A stretch of DNA of 64,000 nucleotides from Evansella sp. LMS18 (GCF_024362785.1 NZ_CP093301.1:4526001-4590000), one strand, 5' to 3'. Shown: positions 51,488-60,592, counted from the stretch's first letter. Program-made: numbers and translations. The notes: generated by a model from the letters alone, not told the origin.

Positions 51488-53035
51488 TTAATCCTTCTCT
51501 ATTTTTTTCAGAGGCGCTGTTGCCGGCCCTTCGAGTACTTCGCCGGTATAGGAGAAGCGGGAACCATGGCATGGACAGTCCCAGCTTCGTTCGCCGCTGT
51601 TCCATTCCACGCCGCATTTCATGTGGGTGCAAGTAGTATCGACGATATGGAGCTCTCCACCTTCGTCTTTGTACGCCCCTCTGCGGAGCCCTTTTATTGA
51701 AACGACAGCACCTTCTCCATTTTCCAGCTCTTCCAGCTTTTTATCCTTCCTTTTCACCCGGGACTTCACCATCTGGGCCCCATCATCGGCCATCTCTTTT
51801 ATCAGTGTTTTTGCCGCTTCGCCTTTCAGATGCGTCCGGGTAGGATCAAACAATTCCTTATATTTATTCGGCTGGCCAGTAATGAGATCCTTCAGTAGAT
51901 GAGCCGCAGCCATTCCGTTAGTCATTCCCCATTTTTTAAAGCCGGAAGCTGTAAGAACATGGGGTCTTCCGGTTACAGACTGGCCGATCAACGGTACATT
52001 ATCCGGTGGGATTAAATCCTGCGCGGACCATCTGTATGCTACTTCCTTAACGCCGAAATGTTCATCTGCAAACTTCCTTATATTCTCAAAATGCTGTAAT
52101 GTGTCTTCACTTTTACCTGTTTTATGGCCTTGCCCACCGAATATGGCCAGTTTTTCTCCGTTCACTTCCGTATGCCTCAATGAAAAACCCGGGTCATCAA
52201 TCCCTAAATACATCCCTTCCGGAATCTCTTTCTCAGTTCTTACTGCAATGGCATAAGACCTTTCCGGGTGAAGACGTGAAAAATAAAAGCCTTTCATATC
52301 GTCAAAAGGGAAGTGGGAGGCCATTACGACCTTGTCGCACCAGACATCATACCCGTTCCTTGTTTTCACAGTGACAGGATCGTCACCTGTAATATCATCG
52401 GCCATCGTGTTTTCAAAAATTAAGCCCCCAAGCCTTTCAATTTCCTCCACGATTCCCTGAAGGAATTTAACAGGGTGGAAGTGGGCCTGATTTCTCATCA
52501 CGAGGGCCGCTTTCGTATTAAAGGGAAGCTCCGACTTGTATACGAGTTCCCCTTCAATATTCAACTTCTCGTAAGCATCCAGCTCTTTTTCCAGCTGTTT
52601 CTGCCCATCTTCTGTACCGGCATGGAGGTACGCATCCTGGACTTTATAATCACAATCAATATCATGCAGTTCAATGAGTTTTTCAATGTTGTTCATTGCT
52701 TCCATCTGTGCATCATAATATAATCTCGCTTTTTCTTCTCCGTGAGTATCGATCAGCTTATCATACATCACATCGTGCTGAGCGGTAATTTTCGCAGTTG
52801 TGTTTCCTGTCGTACCGTCTAACAGGGAACCCCCTTCGATCAGGGCCACCTTTTTACCTTCGAGGCTTAATAAAAATGCAGTAAGTATGCCTGTCATCCC
52901 GCCGCCGACAATAGCAACCTCCACGTCTATGCTTTCATTCAGTGCTGGAAATGCCTTCAGACTCTTATGATCTCTCCAGTAGGAAGAAGAGTAGGAAGGC
53001 AATGTCTCCGTATTGTTGTGATACTGATTAGTCAT
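51488..53035 (-). CDS. yhfW: FAD oxidoreductase with C-terminal Rieske domain (YhfW)
   Basis: A 515-residue fusion. The N-terminal DAO-type FAD domain has a dinucleotide loop VAIVGGGMTGILTAFLL (about 29-45) and a C-terminal FAD segment ASGFKKWGMTNGM. The last 90 residues form a Rieske [2Fe-2S] domain with both ligand pairs, CTHMKC and CPCHGS. Length and order match B. subtilis YhfW. The substrate is unknown. The ATG follows GGAGG. Confidence 0.92.
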   Translation of the reverse strand: MTNQYHNNTETLPSYSSSYWRDHKSLKAFPALNESIDVEVAIVGGGMTGILTAFLLSLEGKKVALIEGGSLLDGTTGNTTAKITAQHDVMYDKLIDTHGEEKARLYYDAQMEAMNNIEKLIELHDIDCDYKVQDAYLHAGTEDGQKQLEKELDAYEKLNIEGELVYKSELPFNTKAALVMRNQAHFHPVKFLQGIVEEIERLGGLIFENTMADDITGDDPVTVKTRNGYDVWCDKVVMASHFPFDDMKGFYFSRLHPERSYAIAVRTEKEIPEGMYLGIDDPGFSLRHTEVNGEKLAIFGGQGHKTGKSEDTLQHFENIRKFADEHFGVKEVAYRWSAQDLIPPDNVPLIGQSVTGRPHVLTASGFKKWGMTNGMAAAHLLKDLITGQPNKYKELFDPTRTHLKGEAAKTLIKEMADDGAQMVKSRVKRKDKKLEELENGEGAVVSIKGLRRGAYKDEGGELHIVDTTCTHMKCGVEWNSGERSWDCPCHGSRFSYTGEVLEGPATAPLKKIEKD

Positions 53036-53207
53036 TTAATTTCCTCCTTCCATTCTAAAGAGGCTATACCCAAGTTTCTGCTGAAGCATACATTCTATTT
53101 CTCTAAACCTGAAAAGTTGCTTACTGATAAAGCTAATAGTCTCTGTTTTTTAACAGGAATCTGATATTATTAATAAAATGATTTATATAGAGACAGGGGA
53201 GAGAAGG

Positions 53208-53975
53208 ATGACTAACAACAAGCCAATGATTGGAGTTTTACCGCTTTACGACAGCGAAAAAGAAAGCTACTGGATGCTTCCCGGTTATATGAAAGGCATT
53301 GAGGAAGCAGGAGGAATTCCCGTGATGCTGCCTCTCACGTCAGATATACATATGATAAAAACACTCGCTTCCTCATTTGACGGATTTTTATTTACCGGGG
53401 GACAGGATGTAGATCCAAAGCTTTACGGGGAAAAAGAAGAGGAATTCTGCCAGGAAACCTGCAGTGACCGGGATGTCATGGAAAAATTGCTTTTCGATGA
53501 AATACTGTTGCTCGATAAACCAGTGTTCGGTATATGCCGGGGCCTGCAGATTATCAATGTACTGCTCGGCGGCACGTTGTACCAGGATCTCCAGGCCCAG
53601 TTCCCTTTGAGAGAAGAGGGCCACAAACAACAACATCCTTATGATGAGCCAATGCATCGTGTTCTTATAGAAAAAGACAGCCCTCTTTATGAGTTAATGG
53701 AGGGGAGGGAGGCAATGATGGTAAACAGCCTGCACCATCAGGGTGTCAAAGATTTATCTCCGAAGCTGGCCCAGGCAGCATACTCGGAAGACGGGCTGGC
53801 AGAAGCAGCTTATATGCCAGGAAAAACCTTTATTTTCGCGGTACAGTGGCATCCGGAATTTAATTTTCATCAAGACCCATCCAGTTTCCGTCTGTTCCAG
53901 GCTTTTACTGCTGCATGTCTGGAAAAAAAGAATACCGGTAGGATGCAGAAAAATGAAGGTATGGTTCAGGGGTAA
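53208..53975 (+). CDS. class I glutamine amidotransferase (peptidase C26, PuuD-like)
   Basis: A 255-residue gamma-glutamyl-gamma-aminobutyrate hydrolase-like protein. The nucleophile elbow is GICRGLQIIN, the catalytic His-Glu pair lies in VQWHPEF, and LFTGGQDVDPKLYGE is the family N-terminal block. It may cleave gamma-glutamyl compounds. GGGGAGAGAAGG precedes the ATG at 53208. It is divergent from yhfW. Confidence 0.88.
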   Translation: MTNNKPMIGVLPLYDSEKESYWMLPGYMKGIEEAGGIPVMLPLTSDIHMIKTLASSFDGFLFTGGQDVDPKLYGEKEEEFCQETCSDRDVMEKLLFDEILLLDKPVFGICRGLQIINVLLGGTLYQDLQAQFPLREEGHKQQHPYDEPMHRVLIEKDSPLYELMEGREAMMVNSLHHQGVKDLSPKLAQAAYSEDGLAEAAYMPGKTFIFAVQWHPEFNFHQDPSSFRLFQAFTAACLEKKNTGRMQKNEGMVQG

Positions 53976-54018
53976 GAAACGTAATTTTTATTCAGACGGG
54001 TTTAGTCCACTGAATGCA

Positions 54019-54056
54019 AACTTGTCCTGCAAATCCCTTTGCAGGACAAATTCTTA
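54019..54056. terminator. hairpin terminator
   Basis: The arms TTGTCCTGCAAA and TTTGCAGGACAA surround a 4-nt loop, between the convergent amidotransferase and small membrane gene. Confidence 0.75.
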
Positions 54057-54070
54057 TTTAGCGCAGCCCA

Positions 54071-54325
54071 TTATGCTTTTTTCTGCACAATAAGCTTCTC
54101 GCCGGCAGTTTGGCTGGTTTCCTTAAGATAAGCATCGGGTTCTGTCCTGGTTTGGCCTGAATTAATAGCCTGCAGGTTCTTTCTAATTTCCGCAAGCAGG
54201 TACAGCACTCTGATCAAACAGCCTGCAATGATACTAAAGCCCAGGAAGGTTCCCCAGAAAGGGCCAAATAAAAGGAGCAGGAAGGCTATAACCATACTGA
54301 TTGTAATGGAAATAAGTAAATTCAT
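54071..54325 (-). CDS. small two-helix membrane protein
   Basis: An 84-residue protein with two membrane helices (about 3-22 and 26-46) joined by a short turn, and a hydrophilic tail. AAGGATGG precedes the ATG. No family recognised. Confidence 0.6.
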   Translation of the reverse strand: MNLLISITISMVIAFLLLLFGPFWGTFLGFSIIAGCLIRVLYLLAEIRKNLQAINSGQTRTEPDAYLKETSQTAGEKLIVQKKA

Positions 54326-54459
54326 AATCTATCCACCATCCTTCATTATTCATGCTGGGGCAGGTGAGATGAAGCAGCTACGGTTTTTATACCCCCATAA
54401 AGGACAAGAGTAACGTTAATAAATGGTTTTATGCATGAAAAAGGGGTCATTTAAGAGTT

Positions 54460-54745
54460 TAAAAGGTTCCGCTAGCGGGTGGGCTGCTTTTCCTATTAAA
54501 AAAGATAATGCCCATTTCTTGGGGGTTCAGATTAAGCAACCGATTTACTAATTAAACGGAAAAGTTCCGCTTAATTAGTAATTTTTATAAATAAACGCAT
54601 AAATAGGCGGAGAGATTCCGTCTATTCACTCAGAAAAGTGGAAAATGGATGATTTTGCTTGGCTAAACGGTCAAACATTCCCTTATATCACCCTGAAACA
54701 AACTCCAATCTGCATATAAACGGAAAATCTCCGATTATTTTACTA
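54460..54745. repeat. CGGA...TCCG short inverted repeat family
   Basis: Four units occur in this 430-bp AT-rich gap: GGTTCCGCTAGCGG near 54468, AACGGAAAAGTTCCGCTTAATTAG near 54555 (shown in parts), AGGCGGAGAGATTCCGTCTATTC near 54606, and AACGGAAAATCTCCGATTA near 54720. Each can fold into a small hairpin. No ORF is convincing here. Confidence 0.55.
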
Positions 54746-54817
54746 TAGTTATACCTTTTACTTCATTGATTAAATGTGTTTTTCACCTGAACCTGACTCA
54801 CAAAGGAGGGGTTGTAG

Positions 54818-55045
54818 ATGGCGTGTAATAATACGAAAAATAAATGCCCGCTTTGTGGGAAAAACAACTATTGTAATGTGGCAGGCGATTGCTGGTGCAG
54901 CAGAGAGACCTTTCCGGAAGAAATACTGTCTCTGGTGCCAGACCATCAACGGGGAAAGGCCTGCATCTGTATTCACTGCCTGAAAGAGTACAAAAAAAAT
55001 CCCGATAAAAGAAACAGTGCCACTATTAATAAACCTCATTGGTAA
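54818..55045 (+). CDS. cysteine-rich CWC family protein
   Basis: A 75-residue protein matching the cysteine-rich CWC domain: CPLCGKNNYC, then CWC, then CICIHCL. Its eight or more cysteines probably bind zinc. Function unknown. AAAGGAGGGG lies 9 nt before the ATG. A terminator follows and is shared with the DUF1836 gene on the opposite strand. Confidence 0.8.
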   Translation: MACNNTKNKCPLCGKNNYCNVAGDCWCSRETFPEEILSLVPDHQRGKACICIHCLKEYKKNPDKRNSATINKPHW

Positions 55046-55062
55046 TACAATCGCCGCAAAAA

Positions 55063-55093
55063 CAAAAAGGACCCCAAAAGGTCCTTTTTTTAT
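55063..55093. terminator. bidirectional intrinsic terminator
   Basis: The arms AAAAAGGACC and GGTCCTTTTT enclose CCAAAA and end in T7. Confidence 0.88.
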
Positions 55094-55096
55094 TTC

Positions 55097-55687
55097 TTAT
55101 TTCTCCTTCTCCTGCTGCTCTCCGTTCAGCTCATCAATAAGAGATTCTGCCGCTCTCCGGTATAAGTTGCTTAAGCTTGCGAGAGACGTGATAAGGAGTA
55201 TATTCTCAAGTTCTTCCGCATCAGCAACATCCATACTGTTTTTCAGCTCGTCCTTCACAGCTGCGGTATGGTCCTGAATTTGTTTCGTAAAAATATCTGT
55301 ATTATGAAAAACAAGGTTTTGGTAGCTCTTATAAAAGGAAGTAAAATTAAAGTCATCGTCGTCAAGTCGGTCATTGATGCCATGAAGAGTCTCCTTAATA
55401 TCAGTGATGGAGAGGACACCTTTCATCTGATAGATAAGACTGATAAGCATAAGATGTTCTTTCGTATACCTTTTATTTTTGACAGGAGGGAACAGCTTTG
55501 CTTTTGCGTAGTTATTAATCATTGTTTTTGTCAGTACTTTTTCTTCATCCAGGCGTTTTGCTCCGGCAAATTTTTTCTCAAACAGCTGAATGACCTGGTC
55601 CATGTATAAGTCAATCTCCGGGAGGTCATCGGTAGTTGTTTCTTTCTGTATATCTAGCTCAGTAAGGAATTCTTCCATTTTTTCCAT
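55097..55687 (-). CDS. DUF1836 putative regulator
   Basis: A 196-residue protein with the DUF1836 core VLTKTMINNYAKAKLFPPVK followed by KRYTKEHLMLISLIYQMKG, resembling a MerR-like helix-turn-helix. It probably binds DNA. The divergent hemolysin III gene shares a promoter region with an inverted repeat, which suggests this protein controls it. No GG-rich site is clear; a GAGGG lies 5 nt before the ATG. Confidence 0.82.
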   Translation of the reverse strand: MEKMEEFLTELDIQKETTTDDLPEIDLYMDQVIQLFEKKFAGAKRLDEEKVLTKTMINNYAKAKLFPPVKNKRYTKEHLMLISLIYQMKGVLSITDIKETLHGINDRLDDDDFNFTSFYKSYQNLVFHNTDIFTKQIQDHTAAVKDELKNSMDVADAEELENILLITSLASLSNLYRRAAESLIDELNGEQQEKEK

Positions 55688-55764
55688 TAAAAACCCTCAT
55701 TTTCCGTATTTTATACTCATATTGTATCATTTAGCCTCATGTAAAACAACGTGGTAAAACAATG

Positions 55765-55817
55765 TTGACTACATAAAGGATATTGGTGTATACTTCATGT
55801 AGTTATTAATACTACAT
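55765..55817 (+). promoter_or_regulatory. trhA promoter with overlapping ACTACAT operator
   Basis: TTGACT (55765-55770), an 18-nt spacer and TATACT (55789-55794) form the promoter. ATGTAGT and ACTACAT (55797-55803 and 55811-55817) are perfect arms over the start site, and a third half-site ACTACAT overlaps the -35 box (55768-55774). It is a likely repressor site, perhaps for the DUF1836 protein. Confidence 0.7.
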
Positions 55818-55840
55818 ATCAACATGAGAGGTGATCAATT

Positions 55841-56488
55841 ATGGATGCGTATATCAGAGAGCCAATAAACGGTTTAACACATCTGTTTGGTGCAATTATG
55901 GCTTTTGTCGGGCTGCTTGCAATGGTTATAAAAGTAGCGGAAGGGGGCTTTACCTTTTTAGAGTTATTCGCGGTGATAGCCTTCGGGGTAAGCATGATTT
56001 TGCTTTATTCTGCTTCGGCAACTTATCACATGGTGATTGCAAAAGAAAAAACAATCGCTTTTTTACGACGGGTAGACCATTCTATGATCTTCCTTTTAAT
56101 CGCAGGAACATATACACCATTTTGCCTGATCAGCCTGAACGGTCCGGTGGGGTGGATACTGTTTGGGTTTGTGGCAGTCCTTGCCGTGGCAGGTGTTGTC
56201 TTTAAATTAATTTGGTTCAGAGCTCCAAGATGGCTCTCCACACTTCTTTATATCGGCATGGGCTGGATCATTATCTTTGCTGTCATCCCGCTGCTGAACA
56301 GTCTCGGCCCGCAAGGCGTTTTCCTGCTCATCCTCGGAGGGGTAATCTATACGATTGGCGGCGTCATCTATGCCCTTGAGCCTAAATTTGTGACTACAAA
56401 GCGTTTGGGTTTCCACGAAATATTTCATATATTTATCCTTGCCGGAAGCTTAGCCCATTTCCTCAGTGTATATTTATATGTACTTTGA
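55841..56488 (+). CDS. hemolysin III / PAQR-family membrane protein (TrhA-like)
   Basis: A 215-residue protein with seven membrane helices. The PAQR metal ligands are seen in NGLTHLFGA, SATYHMVI and GFHEIFHIFILAGSLAHF. B. subtilis YplQ is an equivalent; the family is linked to membrane fluidity or energy homeostasis. GAGAGGTGAT lies before the ATG. It is divergent from DUF1836 and ends in a strong terminator. Confidence 0.9.
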   Translation: MDAYIREPINGLTHLFGAIMAFVGLLAMVIKVAEGGFTFLELFAVIAFGVSMILLYSASATYHMVIAKEKTIAFLRRVDHSMIFLLIAGTYTPFCLISLNGPVGWILFGFVAVLAVAGVVFKLIWFRAPRWLSTLLYIGMGWIIIFAVIPLLNSLGPQGVFLLILGGVIYTIGGVIYALEPKFVTTKRLGFHEIFHIFILAGSLAHFLSVYLYVL

Positions 56489-56536
56489 TGGTCCGAAGAA
56501 TCTGCAGGTAATCTGGTTAAGCCAAAAATTCATAAG

Positions 56537-56588
56537 TTCGGGGGCCAGACCCTTGTCGGAAAACAGCGACAAGGGTCTGGCTTTTTTA
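56537..56588. terminator. intrinsic terminator with GGGCCAGACCC core
   Basis: The arms GCCAGACCCTTGTCG and CGACAAGGGTCTGGC are followed by T6. It shares its core with the inverted repeat at 49117-49164. Confidence 0.9.
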
Positions 56589-57053
56589 TGCAGGGGTGGA
56601 AGGACGGTCTAGTAGGATGTATCTCTGGAAACCATACAGTAGAAATGACTTAGCATACATTAAGAGAAAGAAAATGAACGGAGGCATTCTATCCAATGAA
56701 TAAATATTTAATTTTCGTGATATCCATGATAATGGGTATGCAAACATCAGATTCATAACCAAATTAACTATAGCAAAGGATAGGAACCTGCCATAGGTTA
56801 ACTTCATCACCCATAAGAGAGAGGCCAAATAACCTCCTGCAATAAACGGCAGTTCCGCATCTGTATAATGGCTTACATTTGTTTTAGCGTGCCACCACTT
56901 CAGTTTCCTCGCAGGATAAGACTCCGCTAATAAAAGAAATGCGATAAAAAAGTAAGAAGGCAGAAATCTTCTGATATCCTTCCAGCCAATGAAGGGAATA
57001 CTTATCCAGGATAAAAACAACATTGCAAATAATACTTTTCTTGGCAATTTCAT
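56586..57053 (-). CDS. multi-helix membrane protein of unknown function
   Basis: A 155-residue protein with four to five predicted membrane helices and a conserved-looking charged loop YPARKLKWWHAKTNV. AGGAGG precedes the ATG. It is not recognised, but it resembles short CBO0543-like Firmicutes membrane proteins in layout. Confidence 0.6.
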   Translation of the reverse strand: MKLPRKVLFAMLFLSWISIPFIGWKDIRRFLPSYFFIAFLLLAESYPARKLKWWHAKTNVSHYTDAELPFIAGGYLASLLWVMKLTYGRFLSFAIVNLVMNLMFAYPLSWISRKLNIYSLDRMPPFIFFLLMYAKSFLLYGFQRYILLDRPSTPA

Positions 57054-57172
57054 CCGTTCGACCTCCTTTATTAGTAAAATTTCTTAAATGACCGTAATTT
57101 ATGCGGAGAGCCGAATTAAATATCACACAAAAATTATGTACTGTAAAAATGGCAGCTTTGACGGTGCAATAT

Positions 57173-57203
57173 AAAAAGGAAGCGCTGGCGCTTCCTCCTT
57201 ATA
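57173..57203 (-). terminator. intrinsic terminator for the minus-strand membrane gene
   Basis: The arms AAGGAAGCG and CGCTTCCTT lie directly after the stop of the gene at 57205-57984; the minus-strand tail is TTTTTATATTG. Confidence 0.7.
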
Positions 57204-57204
57204 A

Positions 57205-57984
57205 TTACTTTCCGGTTAATCTAATATGTAAATTAGTATCTAACTTTAAAATAACTTTATATGTACTGGCTGGAGCCTCTTCCAGATCATTTATATCTTT
57301 ATATTTCTTACTGACAATATATGAAGTACTGCAGTTGCTGCATGTTAGCAGATAAAAGGCATAACTTGTATCCCTTTTTGTTTTTTGAGACGCTGGAAAA
57401 GATATTTTTCTGGACTGGATAAAGTTTATTAACCCAGAATAATCTTTTGCGGCAGAAAGCTTCATTAGTTTTTTCACATCCTCCTGGTAACTCCCAGCCA
57501 CCTTGAAGAGCAACTTTTCCGAGAAGAAGCCACTCTGGCTGCATTCACGGCACTTTATCTGATTGCCGAGGAGAAACAAAATAAGGACTATACTTCCGAA
57601 AAGAAAGGCAAGCCCTTCCAGCCAGAATAAACTTAAAAAAGGGAAATAATTTGCTTCAGCTGCATCAAAAATATGATCCGAAAAAAATACCCTGCCAGTA
57701 AGGCCCGTCTGGAAGACCGCCTTATATATAAAGTACATGATAATTGTGTAACTTATCAGGCCATAGAACAAAGCAGTAAACAGATACGGAAGTTTAAATT
57801 GCTTTTTTGTTTTATAGATAAAAATATAATAGGCGGAAGTTGAAAACAGCCCCATGAGAAAGAACTCAAACAGCCCCCAGGAAAAATCGGCGTAACCACG
57901 ATACTGATTCCCGGCGATAACTGAGAATGCTATTGCAAATAAAAACGCCAGCAGTCCATATACTCGTGTCATCCGATTTTTCAC
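57205..57984 (-). CDS. membrane protein with zinc-ribbon-like CxxC pairs
   Basis: A 259-residue protein with four membrane helices in the first 145 residues and a cytosolic domain holding two CxxC pairs (KCRECS and CSNCS), which probably form a zinc ribbon. The two pairs lie about 70 residues apart. No family is recognised. A GTGAGGTG site lies before the ATG. Confidence 0.6.
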   Translation of the reverse strand: MKNRMTRVYGLLAFLFAIAFSVIAGNQYRGYADFSWGLFEFFLMGLFSTSAYYIFIYKTKKQFKLPYLFTALFYGLISYTIIMYFIYKAVFQTGLTGRVFFSDHIFDAAEANYFPFLSLFWLEGLAFLFGSIVLILFLLGNQIKCRECSQSGFFSEKLLFKVAGSYQEDVKKLMKLSAAKDYSGLINFIQSRKISFPASQKTKRDTSYAFYLLTCSNCSTSYIVSKKYKDINDLEEAPASTYKVILKLDTNLHIRLTGK

Positions 57985-58095
57985 CTCACCCTTTGAAGAA
58001 TTTGTAAAATTATGAAATATGTTTTATTTTACAGGATAATCAGTGATTTTACTATGACTTTTTAGAAGGAGGGGGGTGAGGTGACAAAAATTAAT

Positions 58096-58152
58096 AAAAA
58101 ACTGCACCACGATTGTCAGATAGTACCCAGCAAATGTGGTGCAGTTCATAGT
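58096..58152 (-). terminator. intrinsic terminator for the sodium symporter
   Basis: On the minus strand the arms AACTGCACCAC and GTGGTGCAGTT are followed by TTTTTATT, 20 nt after the symporter stop. Confidence 0.85.
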
Positions 58153-58170
58153 GTCATACGTGGTCCTCAC

Positions 58171-59535
58171 TCAAATAATTCCCAGGCTGTCCAGAAAAAC
58201 AATCAGGATGACGAGAGGGATCACATATTTAATTAAGAAGCTCCATAAAGTGAACAACGGGAAACGATTCCCTTCTTTCTCTATTTCCGCTTTTACAGCG
58301 GCTGGCTTCCATATCCAGCCGAGGAAAATACTCATAACAAGACCGGCGAATGGAAGGAGAACTTCTGCAGACAGGAAGTCCAGCAAATCAAAAATTGTCC
58401 GGTCGATTAACGTAACATGTGATAACACGCCAAAAGATAATGATGCGAACACCCCTACGATGGCGATGACCAGCCCTGTAACCGGTGCTGCAATTTTCCT
58501 TGAGATGTTAAATCTTTCTTTTACAAAAGCAGTAACGACCTCAAGCAGGGAAATAGCCGATGTTAAGGCAGCAACAAAAATAAAGAAGAAGAAAATCACT
58601 GCGAAAACAGTTCCGAACGGCATATCTGTAAAAATGGCAGGGAAGGTAATGAACACGAGATCCGGTCCGCTTCCAGGATCAATTCCATAATGGAAAACTG
58701 CCGGGAAGATAATCAAACCTGCCATAATTGCGACCATCACATCAAGAAATACGATCCCACCTGCATTCCCCGTTATGGAACTGCTGCTTCTGCTGTAACT
58801 GCCATATGTCACATAAACACCAGAAGCAAGGCTTAAGCTGAAGAAAGCCTGTCCAAGTGCTGCTAATATAACCCCTGAATTGATTACCGAAAAGTCCGGC
58901 TCCAGAAAGAATCGTAGTCCCTCTCCGGCTCCGTCAAGACTTACACTTCGGAATACAAGAACGATTAACAGGACAAATAAGGTAGGCATAAGGATATTAT
59001 TCCATCTTTCAATCCCTTTTTTCACACCGCCCATGACAATAAAAATAATAATTGCCATTAAGAGCAGCTGCCAGACGACAGGCATAAGCGGATCAGAGAT
59101 AAACCCGCCAAAGGAACTGCCGTAGTCTCTGTCCTCAGCTACCAGATTTCCTGTAAGGGCCAGAATGAAATAATAAAATGCCCAGCCCGAAACAACTGAA
59201 TAAAAGGATAAGATCATAAAATTAACAATAATTCCGATCAAGCCGTTAAACTTCCACTTTTTGCTTTTCGTTACGGCACCGTAGCTGTCCATCGCATTTG
59301 CCCGTCCGCCACGGCCGATACTAATTTCCCCAATCAGCAGGGGAAGCCCGATTAATAAAACAAAAGCTAAGTAAATCAGGACAAATGCCGCTCCGCCACT
59401 TTCGCCGACCACAAAAGGAAACCTCCATATGTTCCCCAGTCCTACTGCGGAACCTGCAGCGGCCAGCATGAAACCAAGTCTCGTTCCCCATTCCTCTCTG
59501 GGTTCCAGGGAGTTTGATGCATTACGTGCTGACAT
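58171..59535 (-). CDS. sodium-dependent NSS/SNF-family transporter
   Basis: A 454-residue symporter with about 11-12 helices, importing amino acids or related solutes with Na+. The signature EEWGTRLGFMLAAAGSAVGLGNIWRFPF and the unwound helix 6 region (GQAFFSLSLASGVYVTYGSY) match the family. The ATG at 59535 has GAGAGGAGAAG upstream; a TTG at 59553 is too close to it. A perfect 14-bp palindrome lies 70 bp upstream. Na+ coupling suits a saline species. Confidence 0.93.
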   Translation of the reverse strand: MSARNASNSLEPREEWGTRLGFMLAAAGSAVGLGNIWRFPFVVGESGGAAFVLIYLAFVLLIGLPLLIGEISIGRGGRANAMDSYGAVTKSKKWKFNGLIGIIVNFMILSFYSVVSGWAFYYFILALTGNLVAEDRDYGSSFGGFISDPLMPVVWQLLLMAIIIFIVMGGVKKGIERWNNILMPTLFVLLIVLVFRSVSLDGAGEGLRFFLEPDFSVINSGVILAALGQAFFSLSLASGVYVTYGSYSRSSSSITGNAGGIVFLDVMVAIMAGLIIFPAVFHYGIDPGSGPDLVFITFPAIFTDMPFGTVFAVIFFFFIFVAALTSAISLLEVVTAFVKERFNISRKIAAPVTGLVIAIVGVFASLSFGVLSHVTLIDRTIFDLLDFLSAEVLLPFAGLVMSIFLGWIWKPAAVKAEIEKEGNRFPLFTLWSFLIKYVIPLVILIVFLDSLGII

Positions 59536-59605
59536 AAAAACTTCTCCTCTCAACTAGCTATTCTGCCTGTGCTGTTTTTGCTTACTGTCGTACCACACCA
59601 AAGAT

Positions 59606-59619
59606 ATGCGTTAACGCAT
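59606..59619. promoter_or_regulatory. ATGCGTTAACGCAT palindrome, candidate operator
   Basis: A perfect 14-bp palindrome between the symporter gene and the divergent DPBB gene, about 70 bp before the symporter start. It resembles a LacI/GalR-type site with a central TTAA. Confidence 0.6.
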
Positions 59620-59778
59620 TAAAGTGAAAATAACAGTAACAGTTATAAATACTATCATAATCTTTCCTATGGTGCTAGTTTTCTTCTAAAGTCCGTATCG
59701 GTCCAGTTTTGCAAGAAAGCGATTCAGGAGTTCACTGTCTGGATTTGCATTCTCCAATAATTCGAGCGCTCATTATTC

Positions 59779-59806
59779 ACAGGGCAATACTCTTTTGCAT
59801 AGGCTA
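59779..59806 (+). promoter_or_regulatory. candidate sigma-K promoter
   Basis: AC (59779-59780), a 17-nt spacer and CATAGGCTA (59798-59806) match the sigma-K pattern AC-N16/17-CATANNNTA. Transcription would begin near 59813, ahead of the GGGAGGT site of the DPBB gene. Confidence 0.6.
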
Positions 59807-59841
59807 CCGTGCAATGATTTTTTTAACGGGAGGTAGCTCTT

Positions 59842-60579
59842 TTGTATTATAATCAACCATTTTTAACGTATATGAACCCTTATAGTAATCAGTATCAGCA
59901 AAACGCTGGCGGTCCTATGCAGTATCCAGGTTATGAAAGAAGCAGCGAAGCTTCACCTTATTACCAGGGACAGAATATGTACTCCCCTGATTTCCATGAC
60001 AATATCTATCATGACCCGGCCATGCTCAGGCAGCAGGTGGTACGTGGGCAGGCAACATGGACGGATGGGGGCCAGGTGACCAGGTGCGGCATCCCCTGGT
60101 CACAAAACAACTTTATGGCTGCTGCCGTGGGTTCTAATACACCTTACCGTTGCGGTGAAAGGCTCAGAGTGAGGAATCTTGCGTCGCCTGGCCAGGAGAT
60201 TACCGTAATAATAGTTGACCAGGTAATAAACTATCCGGCAAACAGACTAAATCTGCATCGCCGGGCATTTGAGGCATTGGGGGGTAACTTGAATCAAGGT
60301 GTGCTGAACATCGAATTCACTCCGACAGGGGAAGAGCCGGAAACCGGACAGGAAGAAATGTGGGGTGCATATCTTTCAGGGCTGGTCCAGGCTGCTTATC
60401 CAAACTACAGGATAGTAAACTACCGGCCAGTAGACAGAACCCAACAGACAGGAAACCGAATAAGGGAGACGTATGAATTCAGTCTTCAGTCTCAGGAAGA
60501 AGAAATCACTGTAAGGAGCAATGTAGTTTACAACCCTGATACAAACAGAGTCATTTCTACAGACATCCAGGAAGTTTAA
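59842..60579 (+). CDS. DPBB / DUF3889 protein, probable sporulation protein
   Basis: A 245-residue protein with a Tyr/Gln/Asn-rich N-terminal region (about 1-60) and a double-psi beta-barrel domain (about 65-150: VVRGQATWTDGGQVTRCG, IVDQVINYPANRLNLHRRAF). A C-terminal DUF3889-like domain follows (LVQAAYPNYRIVNYRPV, YEFSLQ). It has no signal peptide. The TTG at 59842 has GGGAGGT 8 nt upstream. A sigma-K-like promoter and the tyrosine-rich tail suggest a spore coat component made in the mother cell; this is inference. Confidence 0.75.
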   Translation: MYYNQPFLTYMNPYSNQYQQNAGGPMQYPGYERSSEASPYYQGQNMYSPDFHDNIYHDPAMLRQQVVRGQATWTDGGQVTRCGIPWSQNNFMAAAVGSNTPYRCGERLRVRNLASPGQEITVIIVDQVINYPANRLNLHRRAFEALGGNLNQGVLNIEFTPTGEEPETGQEEMWGAYLSGLVQAAYPNYRIVNYRPVDRTQQTGNRIRETYEFSLQSQEEEITVRSNVVYNPDTNRVISTDIQEV

Positions 60580-60592
60580 TTGCAGTCCAGTC

